64,000 nucleotides of DNA, from contig CM065397.1 of NCBI GenBank assembly GCA_033060915.1, forward strand, positions 18,289,501-18,353,500. Direction: 5' to 3'. This document shows, one piece after another, positions 1-11,810 of the stretch. The notes under the pieces are model-generated. The model was not told the DNA's origin and did no database searches. It saw only the letters and a list, made by a program, of their open reading frames with translations. Every line of letters begins with the position of its first letter. Position 1 is the first letter of the stretch. The stretch comes from Euryodendron excelsum. Its lineage: Eukaryota > Streptophyta > Magnoliopsida > Ericales > Pentaphylacaceae. A program made the position numbers and the translations under genes.

Positions 1-604
1 ACTTTCTTGAAAGGCATGCCTAAATGGACATTTCTGCATCGGCAGGCTAGCAGGTGCCAAAGATGGACCGTTCTACCATCTAGGGGACTTGGGGTCTCGT
101 CCTGGTCGATAGGTTTAAAGGGACTTACCATTTCGAAGAGATTTTCTTCAAAAAAACGTGCCGGACCGTATCGAGGAATAAACTGTCTCGAGTGAGGGAT
201 TGGAATTGGAAAGCGAACTTACAGTATTTGGAAAGACGTGCCTAATTTGGAATTAAAAAGGAAACTTAACGTCTTCAGAAAGACGTGCCTGATTGGATAG
301 ATTTACCATCTCGAGGAATCAACTGTCTCGAGAGAGGGATTGGAATTGGAATTTGGAAAAGGAATTGGAAAGGGGTCTTACCATCTTTGGAAAGACGTGC
401 CTGATTCGAAATATAGAAAGGATAATGCCCCTAAGGATATTTTGGTCATTTTGTTTCTCTTTGGGCCCGGTGGGGCCTGCGAAGCAATGAATTGACGGGA
501 TTAGACTTAGAAAGTTAATTTGGATTGAAATATGCCCACAATGACTTGAACACAAGTCTGGACGGAGTGGAGACCGCCCAGCGGCCAAAAATAGGGTGCT
601 TACA
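1..604 (-). mobile_element. Truncated giant LTR, family A (copy A0)
   Basis: This is the 5' end of a Tat/Ogre-like LTR read on the minus strand; the rest lies outside the window. The right end reads GGGTGCTTACA at 594-604, the same terminus as the complete copies at 1653-6723 and 51638-56942. The last 200 bases (ATGCCCCTAAGG, GGCCCGGTGGGGCC, CAAGTCTGGACGGAGT) align to those copies. It contains two or three decayed units of the ~80 bp CTCGAG-bearing repeat (about 150-400). Positions 35-60 (GGCAGGCTAGCAGG) instead resemble the LTR of element B near 13840, so this copy looks mosaic between families A and B. There is no coding capacity. The TSD cannot be tested because the other end is missing; the adjacent bases are ACTAC. 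Confidence 0.8.
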
Positions 605-1647
605 ACTACTTCTGAGATATCAATTTGATATGCAATCTACTACTCTCATTTGAGAAATTATACTAACCTCGTTTGTTAGAGTTTGTGGATGAGAAACTTG
701 TTGCACAATAATAAATTACTTTAAATTTATTAACATTAAAAAATCAAAACCCATTTATTATTCTTAATAAAAAAAATAATCCGTCACCACCGTCCATTTG
801 GGTCTACCCCTACTCTCTCTCTCTCTCTTTGCCAGACCCAACCCAGCCAACCTCCAACACCACCACCACCTCCTCCACCAATGACGCCACTCCTCTTCCT
901 CATCTTTCTAAAAGTTACAAACCCCAACCACCACCAGCCACTTTTAGCACCAACGGTCACCACCACTACCACACCCAACCCTTCTTACCATTTCCCTGCC
1001 GCCTTTTACGGCAAACAACCACCACCACCTACTGTGAATAGCCACCACCACTCCACTCACATCTTTGCCCATAACCTCCCCACAAAGGGGTGACTCTCCA
1101 TCTGCTCACACACAGTATCTTTATAGGTATACACACATATAGTCGAATATACGTATTCAGTTTAGTGTTAATCAAACCTCAATGGACCATTGTGCCCCAT
1201 CACCTAGCAAATTCAATAACACCAACCCCACCCTCTTTTCCACCACCGCAAACATTTCATCACCCATAGCCCCCACCATCACACCCATTTGCTATTTTTG
1301 ACACAACCAGATTTTGACCATTACCCCCACAATAACAATGCTGTTGCCCACCACCGACAGACTAAGAACCCCTCTTCTCTGTCTAACCAATTCTCTTTTG
1401 CCCTTTATCTGCCTAATCAGACCACCAATCATTCTACACCATCTTTCACAACATCTATATATGTGTGTGTATATATATCTATGTACCCAAAATTGGTTGA
1501 ATTACTCAACAAAACTGCTCACGGGATTATGGGTGATTATGGTTGGTGAGTGTTGGGTATAGCCTAAACGACGATGACAGTGATGATGGAGTTAGGGTGG
1601 GTATGTAATCATCACTGACCAAAATCACAGAGCCCATGATCAATGAA
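605..1647. other. Unassigned intergenic DNA, low-complexity CA/CT-rich
   Basis: No gene is recognised. The start is AT-rich (700-780), followed by a short CT run (about 811-827) and a CCA/CAC-rich stretch (850-1080). That stretch yields short His/Pro/Thr-rich reading frames in more than one frame, typical of low-complexity DNA rather than a protein. Positions 1100-1560 hold TATA/ACACAC-rich sequence with no long ORF. This is the left flank of the solo LTR starting at 1653. Confidence 0.6.
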
Positions 1648-2589
1648 CATGGTGTCGCGCCCAGATTTTTTGCACTCGAGGAATACTCACCCAAGCGGGA
1701 AAAATGTTGTATTCTCTCGTTAGAACTCACCCTCCTAAAAGAATGAGTGCGACTAGGTTTGAATTGAAAACAGGTTTGAATAAAGGGCTTTTGAAAAATA
1801 TTCGGAGTCGCCACCTAACTTGATTAAGGTGAGTAAGGTCACCTAAAAACTAAGAAATAATCCGAAGATTACACTTAGGGTTTTTGGAAAACGATTTGAA
1901 AATATCTCCTCAAGAGAGGGTTTTTAAGAAAACAGGTTGTTTGGCAACCTTTGGAAAACGTTTAGCCCTTTTTTGAAAAATAACTCCTTTTGGTCTTTGA
2001 AATCAGTGATCCTAAGTTCGGAGGTTGGTTACGTGTAGGGAAGACGCACTAAGCTATCACCCTACCCCGCCCTTTCGGTACCTACATGTCAATCTACCTG
2101 AGATTCACCTATGAGAGTCTTTAATTAACTATAGTTCAACCCTATTCACTTTGAAAAACAATGTTTGAAAACTAATTTAGCATGATGCATGATATGCAAG
2201 TGCAAGATGAAAGAATTGGAAAATAGAAATTGATTTGAAATGAAATTGATTTGATTTGAAAATAGATTTGAAGAAATAGAATTGAAATTGGAAAGTTTGA
2301 AAATTAAAAGTAGAAGTTTGAAAATAGAAATTTTGAAATTTTGAAAATAGATTGGAATTTTAGAATTGGAAAGATTTTGGGAAACCGCACCCAGAGGGTG
2401 GAATTGAAAGTTTGAAAAGTATTGTGACCGCACCTATGGAGGTTGCCTACGTATCCCTTTGGGGGAATCAGGTCAGTCGTAGTTCGGACCGGAGTCCGAT
2501 TGAAAAGAGATTGATTCGAAGAAAGAGATTGGATTGGAAGAAAGAGATTGAATTGAAAATTGGATTTGATTTGAGATTAGAAGAGGAGA

Positions 2590-4160
2590 TTGAAAATTGA
2601 AATTGAGAAGATTGGATTTTGATTTGAAAAGATAGATTTGGACTTGTTTTAGAAAGATGAAGGTTTAGGAAACCTAGACTTAGGAAAGAGAAGAGACTTA
2701 GGAAAGATTTGACTTGACTTAGAAGGTCTAGGAGATTAGGAAAGATTAGATTTAGGAAATGTTTGAATTAGGAAAGGTTCGATTTAGGAAAGTTTTGAAA
2801 TTATGAAAGTTTCATTTTTGGAAAGTTTTGAAATTAGGAAAGTTTGGAATTTAGGAAAGTTTTAGGTTTAGGAAAGTTTTGAAATTGGAAAGTTTCGAGT
2901 TTAGAAAGTTTTCGAAAAAGGAAAGGTTTTCAGATTAGGAAAGTTCCCAAATTAGGAAAGCTTTGAAAATCGGAAAGTTTTGAAAATTGGAAAAGTTTGA
3001 AAAAGAAAAGTTTTTAATTTAGGAAATGTTTGAATTAAGAAAGTTTTGAGTTTAGAAAAGTCTTAGATTTGGAAAGATTTGAAGTTTAAGAAAGTTTACA
3101 ATTTAGAAAGCTTTTAGGTTTAGAAAGATTTAACTTAAGAAGGTTTCAAATTTAGAAAGTTTTGAATTTGGAAAGATTTGAAATTTAGAAAGTTTAAGAT
3201 TTAGAAAGTTTTAGAGTTTTAGAAAATCTTGAGATTAGGAAAGGTTTGAAAGCTTGGATTTGAAAAAGATGTTTGAAAGGGGTAGAATTAGGAAAGGGTT
3301 GAACTAGGAAAGATTTAAAAGTTGAGTTTTAAAGTTTAGGAAGGATTTTTATGTTCAAGTTTTGGAAACTTAAGATTTAGGAAAGTAGAGGTTTAGGAAA
3401 TATTTGGATTTTGAAATTTAAGGAAAGATTTAAAGTTTAAATTTAGGAAACTTATGGTTTAGGAAGGAATTGAATTAAGAAAGGTTTGGATTAGGAAATG
3501 ATTGGATTTGGTTTCCTAAAAACAAGGGTTTGATTTTGTTTCCAAAAACGGAGGATAGGATCTAGTTTCCTAAACGGGGAGATTGGATTTGGTTTCCTAA
3601 AGGGAAGATAGGATTTGGAAAAGATTTGGAAAGGGAGATTCTAGAAACCCTAGATTTGAAAAATTCTAGTCTCGATGTAGAAAATAGGTTTTGAAAACAA
3701 GGATAGTTTTGATGTAGAAAACAAAAGATTTTGGAAACCTAGGTTTAGGGCAAAGTTTGAAAATCATGTTTTTGGAAAGAAAACTACGGTTTCCTAATTG
3801 TGAGTTCTAGGGTTTGGTTTGGGCTCTAAGGAAAGAGTTTTTTTTTTTTGGAAAACGCGTTTTTGGAAACGAAGGTTTTCTAGAAGGGAATCCTAGGGAG
3901 GAGTTTTTTGGAAAGTGTGTTTTTGGAAACATAGATTTTGGAAGGAAATCCTAGAGAGGAAATTTCTAGAAGGAAGATTTTAGAAAAGAGAGTTTTTGGA
4001 AAGATTTTTAGGAGAGATTTTTGGAAAGAGTTTTTAGGAAGGTGAACCTAGAGAGTGTTTTTAGAAAGAGATTTTAAAGAGAAGGAGTTTTTGGAAAGGA
4101 GTTGAAAAGGAGATTTTTAGGAAGAGAGATTTAGAAAAAGAGAATTTTTAGAAAGAGCAA
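2590..4160. repeat. Strand-asymmetric purine-rich degenerate repeat in LTR A1
   Basis: For about 1.5 kb the plus strand is built from variants of TTAGGAAAGTTTGAA and GGAAAGTTTTGG at about 15-20 bp spacing. On the LTR's own sense strand this is a pyrimidine-rich CTTTCC tract downstream of the TATA box, so it would lie in the transcribed R/U5 part. Matching tracts occur in the other A copies (about 22620-24530, 32230-33990 and 52480-54110). No coding potential was seen. Confidence 0.8.
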
Positions 4161-5029
4161 AAACGTCTCACTTTCCTAAAGCAATTCTAGCCATAAGAGG
4201 GCTAGAACCACTTTAAGAAAGTGGTTTTGAAAACAAGATTTGAAAATATAGACCAAAAGGCCACTTTTAATATAACACTTTCCTAAAGCAACCCTAGCCA
4301 TGGAAAGGCTAGAATCACCCTAGAATTGTGGTTTTGGAAACAAGTTTTTGAAAAAGAGATTTTGATGCAATTTTGAAAACAAGTTAAAAAAAAAACGTTT
4401 TGAAAAACAACTTTTTGAAAACGAATTTTGGAAGATGCAAGACTATGATATGCACAATGCAATTTGGGGGTCGTGAACATACAAGGCTAAGGCTTCACCA
4501 CATAATCAAGGGGGCCGGACCCACGTGGTCTTTGGTTAGACTAGAAGAAAGCCCCCGACACGGTGACTCTCCCATAGTCCAATCCGACACATGGACTGGG
4601 AATCCCCTTGTTTCAAGCATGCAAAGAAAGGGGGGAAAGAGATGAGGGATTAAAATAGAGAAAACCCAAGTGGGTTGGAGAGAGAAGAGAGAGGGGGGAA
4701 GTGCAGAAATTTAAATAGAAAGCCTACCTTGTTTCTTGTTTATTTTGCGCACCGTGCAGTCTTCGGTCTTGATCTTCACCTTCAGCCTTCAAGGGTTGTC
4801 CTCAAGCTTTGGATGGTAGCTCTTCAAATCTTCAAAGGGTGGTTGAAGGCTAGTGTATGAGTGTATGGGGGAGTGTATGAGTGTATAGGAGGCTAGGGTT
4901 TGTGTATAGTGGCTAGGGTTTGGAGAACCTAAGAAGGCTAGGGTTTAGGAGGTGCTCGAGCTCTGTATATTGAAATATAGGATTTTTAGGTTAAGTTTGC
5001 AGATCCCTTTCACGTTGAATGAGGCTCTG

Positions 5030-5037
5030 TATTTATA
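5030..5037 (-). promoter_or_regulatory. Putative LTR TATA box (A1)
   Basis: Plus strand TATTTATA, read as TATAAATA on the LTR sense strand and followed by CAGAGCCTC. It is conserved in A2 (31345-31352) and A4 (55003-55010). GGCGCC-rich palindromes lie 50-130 bp upstream of it in LTR orientation (about 5058-5145). This is a typical Pol II core promoter for an LTR; activity is inferred. Confidence 0.6.
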
Positions 5038-5497
5038 AAGGGAAGACAAACCTAGCGCCTGTTGCAGTGGCGCCAGGCCAAATTATACACTGGCGCCACT
5101 AGGAGTGGCGCCATGCCATTTTTTGGCTTGGCGCCAGCCATTTAGGAAACAATTAAGGTTGGCAAGCAACGTATCTTTGACTAGATTTGGGTGCCTGTAC
5201 TAGTGACTACCATGTAAATTTTAGCCTAGCTTCACTAGGAGTGACTCCGGAAAGTCCGGGAATGATTTAAAGGAGCCGGGAATGACCCGAAAGGCCGGAA
5301 AGGAGCAGGAACACTTAAAATAGTGTCCTAGAGGTATTTGACTTGGAAAGTGAGGATAAGGTGGGTCGGAAAGGTTGACCGGGCCTTTAGGGGCAAAACG
5401 GTCAATCGGACCAGAAACTGCCGGGACAGACTCGGATTGTCCCGGAAGAAGACTTGAGATCTTGAAACATTATTTAAAATGTTCCCAGAGGTTGCCG

Positions 5498-5840
5498 GTT
5501 TGATTTCCTAAACCGGCGTGGTTGGAAAAGGAGACCGGCCCACTAGGGGCAAAACGGTTATTTTGTGCCGGGTTTGCCGGAACTGACTCGGAATGGTCCG
5601 AAAAGGTAAAGGAAGGTCGAGAACACTATAAAAAGTATTCTCGGGACATTACCGGTTTGATACCCAGAGCCGGTGTGGTCGAAGAAGGAGATCGGCCCTC
5701 TAGGGGCAAAACGGTCATTTTATACCGGCTCAGCCGGAACTAACTCGGAATGATCCGGAAAAGTAAAGGAAGGTCGAGAACACTATAAAAAGTATTCTCA
5801 GGACATTACCGGTTTGATACCCAGAGCCGGTGTGGTTCCC
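5498..5840. repeat. ~157 bp tandem units in LTR A1
   Basis: The start GGTTTGAT recurs at 5498, 5654 and 5811, a period of 156-157 bp. Each unit carries AGCCGGTGTGGT, a GGGGCAAAACGGTCAT block and a CACTATAAAAAGTATTCTC block. Related units occur in A2 (about 30540-30890) and A4 (about 55470-55800). Confidence 0.8.
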
Positions 5841-5954
5841 GGGGCATCCAGATGCCTAGGGGCAAAACGGTCATCTTGACCGAAAAGTCTCGAAAAAGGT
5901 CCTAAGGGTAGTCTGGTCATTTTTCACCGAAGTGAGCTAACAATCATGGGTATT

Positions 5955-6240
5955 GACTTAGGTTTTGAGTGTTTCCGCCACTCGGACGGGGTTGAGTATT
6001 TCCGCCACTCGGACGGGGTTGAGTATTTCCGCTACTCGGACGGGGTTGACGATTTGAGAGTATTTCTGCTACTCTAACGGTTCTGTGAGTATTTCCGCTA
6101 CTCTAACGGTTCTGTGAGTATTTCTGCTAATCTAACGGTTGAGTATTTCCGCTACTCTAACGGTTCTGTAAGTATTTTCGCTACTCTAACGGGTCTGTGA
6201 GTATTTCCGCTACTCTAACGGTTATGTGAGTAGTTTTGCT
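5955..6240. repeat. Short tandem array (GAGTATTTCCGCTACTC units)
   Basis: Units of about 22-31 bp read GAGTATTTCCGCTACT followed by CTAACGGTTCTGT or CGGACGGGGTT. An equivalent array in the opposite orientation is at about 29855-30415 in A2. A4 largely lacks it. This is a variable-copy module of the LTR upstream region. Confidence 0.75.
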
Positions 6241-6540
6241 ACTCGGACCGTCTCGAGGAATAAACTGTCTCGAGAGAGGGATTGGAAAGGGGTCTTACCG
6301 TCTTCGAAGAGACGTGCCTGGATTGAAACCGTCTCGAGGAATAAACTGTCTCGAGAGAGGGATTGGAAAGGGGTCTTACCGACTCCGAAGAGACGTGCCT
6401 GGATTTTGAGTGTTTCCGCCACTCTAACGGTATTGTGAGTGTTTCCACCACTCTAACGATTTTGTGAGTAGTTTTGCTACTCAGACCGTCTCGAGGAATA
6501 AACTGTCTCGAGAGAGGGATTGGAATTGAAATAAGAAAGG
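6241..6540. repeat. ~80 bp CTCGAG-bearing units in LTR A1 (two copies plus a partial)
   Basis: Each unit holds CGTCTCGAGGAATAAACTG, then TCTCGAGAGAGGGATTGG, then CTTACCGTCTTCGAAGAGACGTGCCT. Two units lie at 6241-6400 and a partial unit at about 6484-6520. The same unit is amplified to eleven copies in A4 (55800-56740). Confidence 0.85.
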
Positions 6541-7122
6541 ACAATGCCCCTAAGGGCATTTTGGTCATTTTGCCTCTATTTGGGCCTGACAGGCCCGCGA
6601 AGCGATAGAAAGACGGAATTTGGACCTAGAGGATTGGCTTCGACTGGAATATGTCCACAATGACTTGAAAACAAGTCTGGACGGAGTGTAGACTGCCGAG
6701 CGGTCAAAAATGGGGTGCTTACACATGGTTTTTGTATAATTTGTATGATTTTTGCACAAACGATGAAATGGGGATGGCGATGGGTGGTTCAATGCTCATA
6801 TTTTTTTTTCACTCTATAAGCTTTGATTTGGCTTCAATTGATGAAATTTGGTGATTTGATCTAAAAAAGGAATGGTGAAGGCACAGTACGTGGCTTTGTT
6901 TAGCTGTGGGGTTCAGTGGCTACGATGATAGGGTTGATAGTCAATCGTGATAAGTGGACTTGGAAGTGATCGTTGGTGGCCATAAAGGAGGCTGAACTGT
7001 GTGGGGAACTAGTTGGGGTGAGTAAACCAATATTGACAAACAACATTGGGTTGATAAATAACATTACGCAAGCTATCGAATCTATTTTCGTTAAGGTGGA
7101 GGGGGATCTGGTGACGGTGGTG

Positions 7123-7127
<5 letters not shown>

Positions 7128-7171
<44 letters not shown>
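7128..7171. repeat. (GA)22 microsatellite
   Basis: An uninterrupted GA dinucleotide run of 44 bases between GGTGGTGGATTT and GATCATGAGAC. Confidence 0.95.
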
Positions 7172-7173
<2 letters not shown>

Positions 7174-7324
7174 CATGAGACTGGTGGAGAGGAGTAGCGG
7201 TGACCATAGATGGTGGTTGGTGGGTGAGACATGGTGATGGTGGTCTGTGAGGTGTTATTCCAATGGCTATGGTAGTAGGGGTACAGGGAGAGAGAGAAGA
7301 TTAGGGTGAATGTGGTGGGGTGTG

Positions 7325-8360
7325 ATGGGTGATGTTTTGTTACTCTCGTGTTTGGTGCAGTCTGTGCAGTTGCTAAGATGTTCAAATGAAAACTTGTCAT
7401 GCGTTTTTGCTGCCACATTAATCGTGTATAGAGAAGTAACAGAGAGCATTGCCGTTACACAACTTTTTATGTTCTCTGACTCTCTTCTCCCTTACTGTTT
7501 TGCACTACCCCCCTCCCAATTAATATACCTTATACATGTAGATATATATGTAACAATATCATTTGTTTAGTTCTCTTTTCCAGTAACTTTCATCATCTTA
7601 ATCTGTTCTTTGGTTTCCCATTACTAGATCTTTATAAACCAAAATCAAGACGCAAGAAACTACTACCCTTCGTTTAATTTGGTTTTACTAAATACCATGA
7701 GCAGAAAGATAATCCTTCTGTCAGAAATGAATTTCTCTTTTTGGGACAAGAATTCCTTCATTTTACATGCTAGTTCTTGGTGAAAGATGAGAAGTCAGCA
7801 ACTGCACTTATTGAATCTAAAAATGCAAAATCAGGTATCGAAAGAGAAAAACAAAAGAAAAGCTATTCCCTTTTGTCTGGAAAAAATGCAACCCCAAATA
7901 TTCTATATTCCAGATCTTGATATTCTTTGCTTATGCAGAAGAAAACATTAGAGAGAGAAGTGGACACACGTATGAAAAATCAAGGACCCAGATTATGGTA
8001 ACATATAAAAAAAAAAGCAATTAGAGTCTAAAGTAGACAAGGACGAAGGATTTGAATTTAGAGAGGTCTTAATTGCAGGTCGTGTATATATGAAGTGATA
8101 TATATATATATATATATTGATGTATGTGTATCCACAATAAATATAGACAGAGGACAGAGGGATTTGGGAGAGGTGACCTTGGGTTTTGGATTAAAGCGGC
8201 CCCCATATTAAAAAGAGGTGTAACGGTAAGGCTGTTCTTTACTTTTCCATACACAATTGATGTGGCAGCTAAAAACACGTGGTGAGTTTTTATTGGGACA
8301 CCTTAGCAACCGCACATGACCGCACCAAGCGCCGCAGTAGCAAAAGCGCACCAGGTGTGA
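7325..8360. repeat. Inverted repeat pair, possible old fold-back transposon
   Basis: The left arm (about 7325-7475) and the reverse complement of the right arm (about 8210-8360) align over about 130-150 bases. Shared pieces are GTTGCTAAG(A/G)TGT, GC(T/-)GCCACAT, TGTGTAT and CCGTTACAC. The spacer is about 740 bp of AT-rich DNA with no ORF of note. The arms are diverged and no clear target duplication was found, so an ancient fold-back or MULE-like MITE is an inference. Confidence 0.5.
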
Positions 8361-9354
8361 TAACTGAGTGGGTGAGAGAGGTGTGGGATAAGTCACAAGT
8401 TTGACTTGGTGAGCAAGTGTGTGTGAGAATGTTAATTTTTAAAAATTTTAAATTGAAAGTGCCGCATTTATATTATATTATTTTTAAATTTAAATATTTA
8501 TGTTTTTAAACATTTTATATTTAATATCATCTAGTATTTATATAATCTTATATTTTATGAAGAATTTGTGATGTATCGATCTCTAATCATGAAGAATATG
8601 TTACTATATGATGATGTAGTAAATTTTGCGTGATCTTCCCAAGCTCTAATGTGAATGACTGGAAGGGAACTTCGAATGGAGACATTGGTTTGGTATCTGC
8701 CAAAGATACTTCGATGCCAAAGTTAGGTTAAAGATAAACAAACAAAGCAATGGAGCTTATGGGTTGGTATTTTTTCCTACCTTCTTTTGAAGATGGTGAC
8801 TGTCATTTATACAGTGAAGTTGGCAGAGAGCGTGCCTTGAATTGTGGGTTGTGGGCACCAATTGTGCCCCCAGATTAGGCACGGTGCATAGAAGGCATGG
8901 ATCGTGCTTCTAGTCGTAGGAGTAACCCTCCCAATGATAGGGTTGTTGAATCTTATATTCAGGCAGAAAACTAGGGGTATAGCCCTGATGGTGCCTGGTG
9001 CATCGCGCCGGTGTGGCCTGTCCAGGTCTGCCTAGGTCTGTCGAAGATTGTCCGGTGTAGCTAGTCAAAGGGGTACCCAGGGGTGGTCTCGATCTGGGCA
9101 ACTTTGAACTGCCCTAGGAAGGACTGACCAGCTACTCAGTTTTTTTCATAGCACTATGTGTATATTGTATTAATTAATTGGATTAATAATATTCAATTGA
9201 TATTTTAATGTTTATCTAATAGTTTTAATGGTTTGATAGGAAGTGGTATTGGAATACGTGTTCTAAAAGCAAAAGAGCAGCCAAGGTGCGACTGCTGAGC
9301 TTCCAGTGTGCAATCAGTAGTCATTGACTCATTGCAATGGCCGTGCAAGCTACA

Positions 9355-10023
9355 TGTCATGAGCTGCACTTCAAGGCTGGGCTCGTACCCTCATTTTTCA
9401 GTCTCGTGCCAACTCTATCATGTCTGCACATATTGTATAGAGTCTAGAGATGTAGGCTTGGTGTCGGATGCACACGTAGATTTTTCCTTTTCAAAGTATA
9501 AGGCATCCAAGTTTGTCGTGTCCTAGCCCTATCGAGGAGAGGTGTTGTAATTTTTCCGAAAGGCTAGAAAATTAGTTTTGGGTCATGTATATATTATGTG
9601 AAAGGGTTTTGTCAAATTACTTGTACATATTTTTGTATACCCATTATGATTCCTCAAAAGGGGTCACGTTTACTTGTATCAGTTTTGAAATGATTTAAAA
9701 AGCATATATAGGGGAGGATAGTAAGGTGAGTCCAAGTCCCTAGCTTGTTGGTTGTTGGCTAACTAAACTTCCCACCTAATTGTAGTCTGGAATTGCTTTG
9801 TACATGCAATAAAAGTGATCTTATTGTTGCAAATTATGTGTCATTTGCCTCGGTTATTGCTTTAAACGTTCTTGGCTTGTTGCTTCTAATTTGCTCACTT
9901 GTGCACCTATGGGGGGTGTGTGCTGGCTTTAATTTGTGAGGTTCCCCTTTGGTTGACTTGTTTGGTGCCGCCCAAGACAAGTGCCACACGGTCTTGCTCA
10001 TTTAAAAGTGTCGATCCGTGACA
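9355..10023 (+). repeat. 5' LTR of element C
   Basis: 669 bp, TGTCATGAGC...CCGTGACA. It pairs with 43485-44154. About 20 differences were counted by eye in the first ~235 bases, so the insertion is old. A TATA-like CATATATAGGGG lies at about 9703-9714 and AATAAA at 9808-9813; equivalents in the 3' LTR are at 43836-43843 and 43939-43944. Confidence 0.92.
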
Positions 10024-10025
10024 TT

Positions 10026-10037
10026 TGGTATCAGAGC
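10026..10037 (+). other. Primer binding site of element C (initiator tRNA-Met type)
   Basis: TGGTATCAGAGC begins two bases after the 5' LTR end. This is the standard PBS complementary to the 3' end of plant initiator tRNA-Met. Confidence 0.93.
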
Positions 10038-10066
10038 ACGATGGTTGCTTGAAGGATCCGGGAACC

Positions 10067-10267
10067 ATGCCTCCAAAGAAGTCAGCACAAGACCGCTTCG
10101 ACAGGATGGAGGTAGAAATAGAAAGGCTAACACATGAGACGGCAGAAAGCTTGGCCCGGCTCGGTGATCGCCTAGACATAGTGGCAGTAAGTACAGCAGT
10201 TGAGACGTCACGGGCTAATGCCACCATTGGCGGGCTAGCCGACATGGAAGAACTTCGGGATGAGGTG
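10067..10267 (+). pseudogene. gag: gag N-terminal fragment of element C
   Basis: The ATG at 10067 opens a frame of 67 codons (starts MPPKKSAQDRFDRMEVEIER) that is predicted helical and rich in Glu and Arg, like the coiled N-terminus of chromovirus Gag. It stops being C sequence at 10267, where element B begins. An open frame runs on to 10366, but only by reading into B's LTR, so that tail is artificial. The same gag resumes, in phase, at 39159 after the duplicated AGGTG. Confidence 0.85.
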
Positions 10268-11529
10268 TGTTGCACCCCGGTTTTCGGGTCCAAGGTCCTT
10301 TCAGCTCAGAGACAAAAGCACGGAACTCTGTCATTAGAACTCATCCTCCTAGAAGAACAAGTGTGACTAGGTTTGAACTTGAAATAGGTTTGAGTAAGGG
10401 CTTTTTAGAAAAACATGAGTCACCACCTAACTAGATTAGGATGAGTTAGATTACCTAAAACTAAGTATTAATCCAGAGATTAAACTTAGGGTTTTTGGAA
10501 AATATTTTGAAAACTCCCTCAAGAGAGAGTTTTTAAGAAAATAGGTTGTTTGGCAACCTTTGGAAAAATTTAAGCACTTTTGGGAAATAACTCCATTTTG
10601 GTCTTTCGAAAACAGAAATCTATGGTCCGGGGGTTGGTTACGTGTAGGGAAGATAGCCTAAGATCATCACTCACTAGAATAACCGGTTACCATTGTCTAC
10701 ATAATATCCACATTAGAATTTTAAAAACGAGATTTTAGTCATCACTTTTCGGATGAATGATGCATGATGCAAGTTTGGAAAAAGTTTGAAAGCATGGGAG
10801 ATTTAAAGGGGTTTGAGATAGAAAATTTGAATTGATAGAAACTTTTGAAATGGGGATTGGAGTTGAAGTAGAAGTTATGACCGCACAATTTTAGGTTGCC
10901 TACATATCTTATTTGACTAGAATCAGGTCATTCGTAATTCGGGCAAGAGCCCGACGGAAAATAGATGAATTGGGGCCTTTGGAAAGCTCGAAGACACTTT
11001 GAGGTCTTTAGAAAGATGTCTTGAGAATTTTAATTTGAAATCGAATATTGAAGTGTTTTGAAATAGAACTTTGAAACTCTTAGAATGGGATTTTGAAGTG
11101 TTTTGAAATGTTTTTGGAACAACTCAAGGGAGTTTTGGACATGCTTTGAGATAACCCAAGAGAGTTTGGAAAATGTCTTGAAGTTTTGTTTGGAAACCTA
11201 GGAGGTATGATTTTGGAATGTTAAAAAGGTTTTCAAAAAATGGTTTTTGAAAACACCTAGGACTTCGGAATTCTAATATGGACAACCTTGAAGGTTGTTC
11301 TTGATATATCACTTTCCTTTGGAATCCCTAACCATAGAAAGGAGTAGGGACACCTTAGGGTTGTAAGCTCTTGAAAACATTTTTAAAGATAGAGTGTAGG
11401 AGTACTTGGAAAGGTTACAGAGACGGTTTTTGAAATTCCAAGGGAGTAGGAGGATTTGGAAAAATAGGTTATGTGAGTAGTTTTAAATAGGTAGAACCTT
11501 TAAAAGGGGTCCATGAGTTGGAATATTGA

Positions 11530-11810
11530 AGTGTACTAACCTAGGTTGGGTTGACCTAGGGTTAAGGTGGTCTAAGGTTAACTAACTAAGGTTAAGGTGA
11601 CCAAGGGTTGGACAACTAGAATCAAGTTAACCTAGGGTTGGATAACTAGGGTCAAGTTAACCTAGGGTTAGATAACTAGGGTCAAGTTAACCTAAGGTGG
11701 ATTGAACTAGGGTTAACTAACCAAGGTTGGGTTAACCTAGGGTTAATCAACTAAGGTTGGGTTAATTCAAGGTTAGGCAGCTAGGGTCAAGTTAACCTAG
11801 GATTGGATTG
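11530..11810. repeat. Tandem GTTAACCTAGGGTT units in B1
   Basis: Degenerate units of about 17-34 bp built from GGTCAAGTTAACCTAGGG and AACTAAGGTTGGGTTAAC. The homologous array in the other LTR is at about 35650-35970, with a slightly different unit number. It resembles telomeric TTTAGGG only superficially. Confidence 0.8.

Larger units (their letters stand above)
1648..6728 (-). mobile_element. Complete giant solo LTR, family A (copy A1), with TSD
   Basis: The LTR occupies 1653-6723 (5,071 bp) and is flanked by a perfect 5-bp duplication CATGG at 1648-1652 and 6724-6728. On the plus strand it begins TGTCGCGCCC and ends GGGTGCTTACA, so its coding orientation is minus (TGTAAGCACCCC...GGGCGCGACA). 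Both ends are flanked by the duplication and there is no internal domain, so it is a solo LTR left by LTR-LTR recombination. Inside, in plus order, are a conserved block shared with other A copies (about 1653-2580), a purine-rich tract (about 2590-4160), a promoter region with TATA at 5030-5037, three ~157 bp units (5498-5840), a short-unit array (5955-6240) and two ~80 bp units (6241-6400). The large LTR size fits the Tat/Ogre lineage of Ty3/gypsy. There are no gag or pol sequences. Confidence 0.9.
6729..9349. other. Unassigned AT-rich DNA with microsatellites and an inverted repeat
   Basis: This is the right flank of solo LTR A1 and the left flank of chromovirus C. No intact gene is seen. 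It holds a (GA)22 tract, a short (AT) tract at about 8098-8117, an inverted repeat (about 7325-7475 against 8210-8360) and AT-rich sequence. Positions 8640-9130 are less AT-rich and include a GCCAAAG...GATGCCAAAG block and a TTTATACAG motif, which could be a decayed LTR fragment. That last idea is weak. Confidence 0.5.

Noticed and set aside
829..1093. Hydroxyproline- or histidine-rich protein
   Set aside because: Two overlapping frames give equally biased compositions, there is no signal peptide or family motif, and the DNA is simple CCA-rich sequence.
10268..10366. Extension of gag of element C past 10267
   Set aside because: These codons are the LTR of element B; the true continuation is at 39159.
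11530..11810. Interstitial telomere-like repeats (CCTAGGGTT)
   Set aside because: Units are CTAGGGTTAAC-type, not the plant telomeric TTTAGGG, and are shared with the other LTR at 35650-35970, so they are an LTR-internal array.
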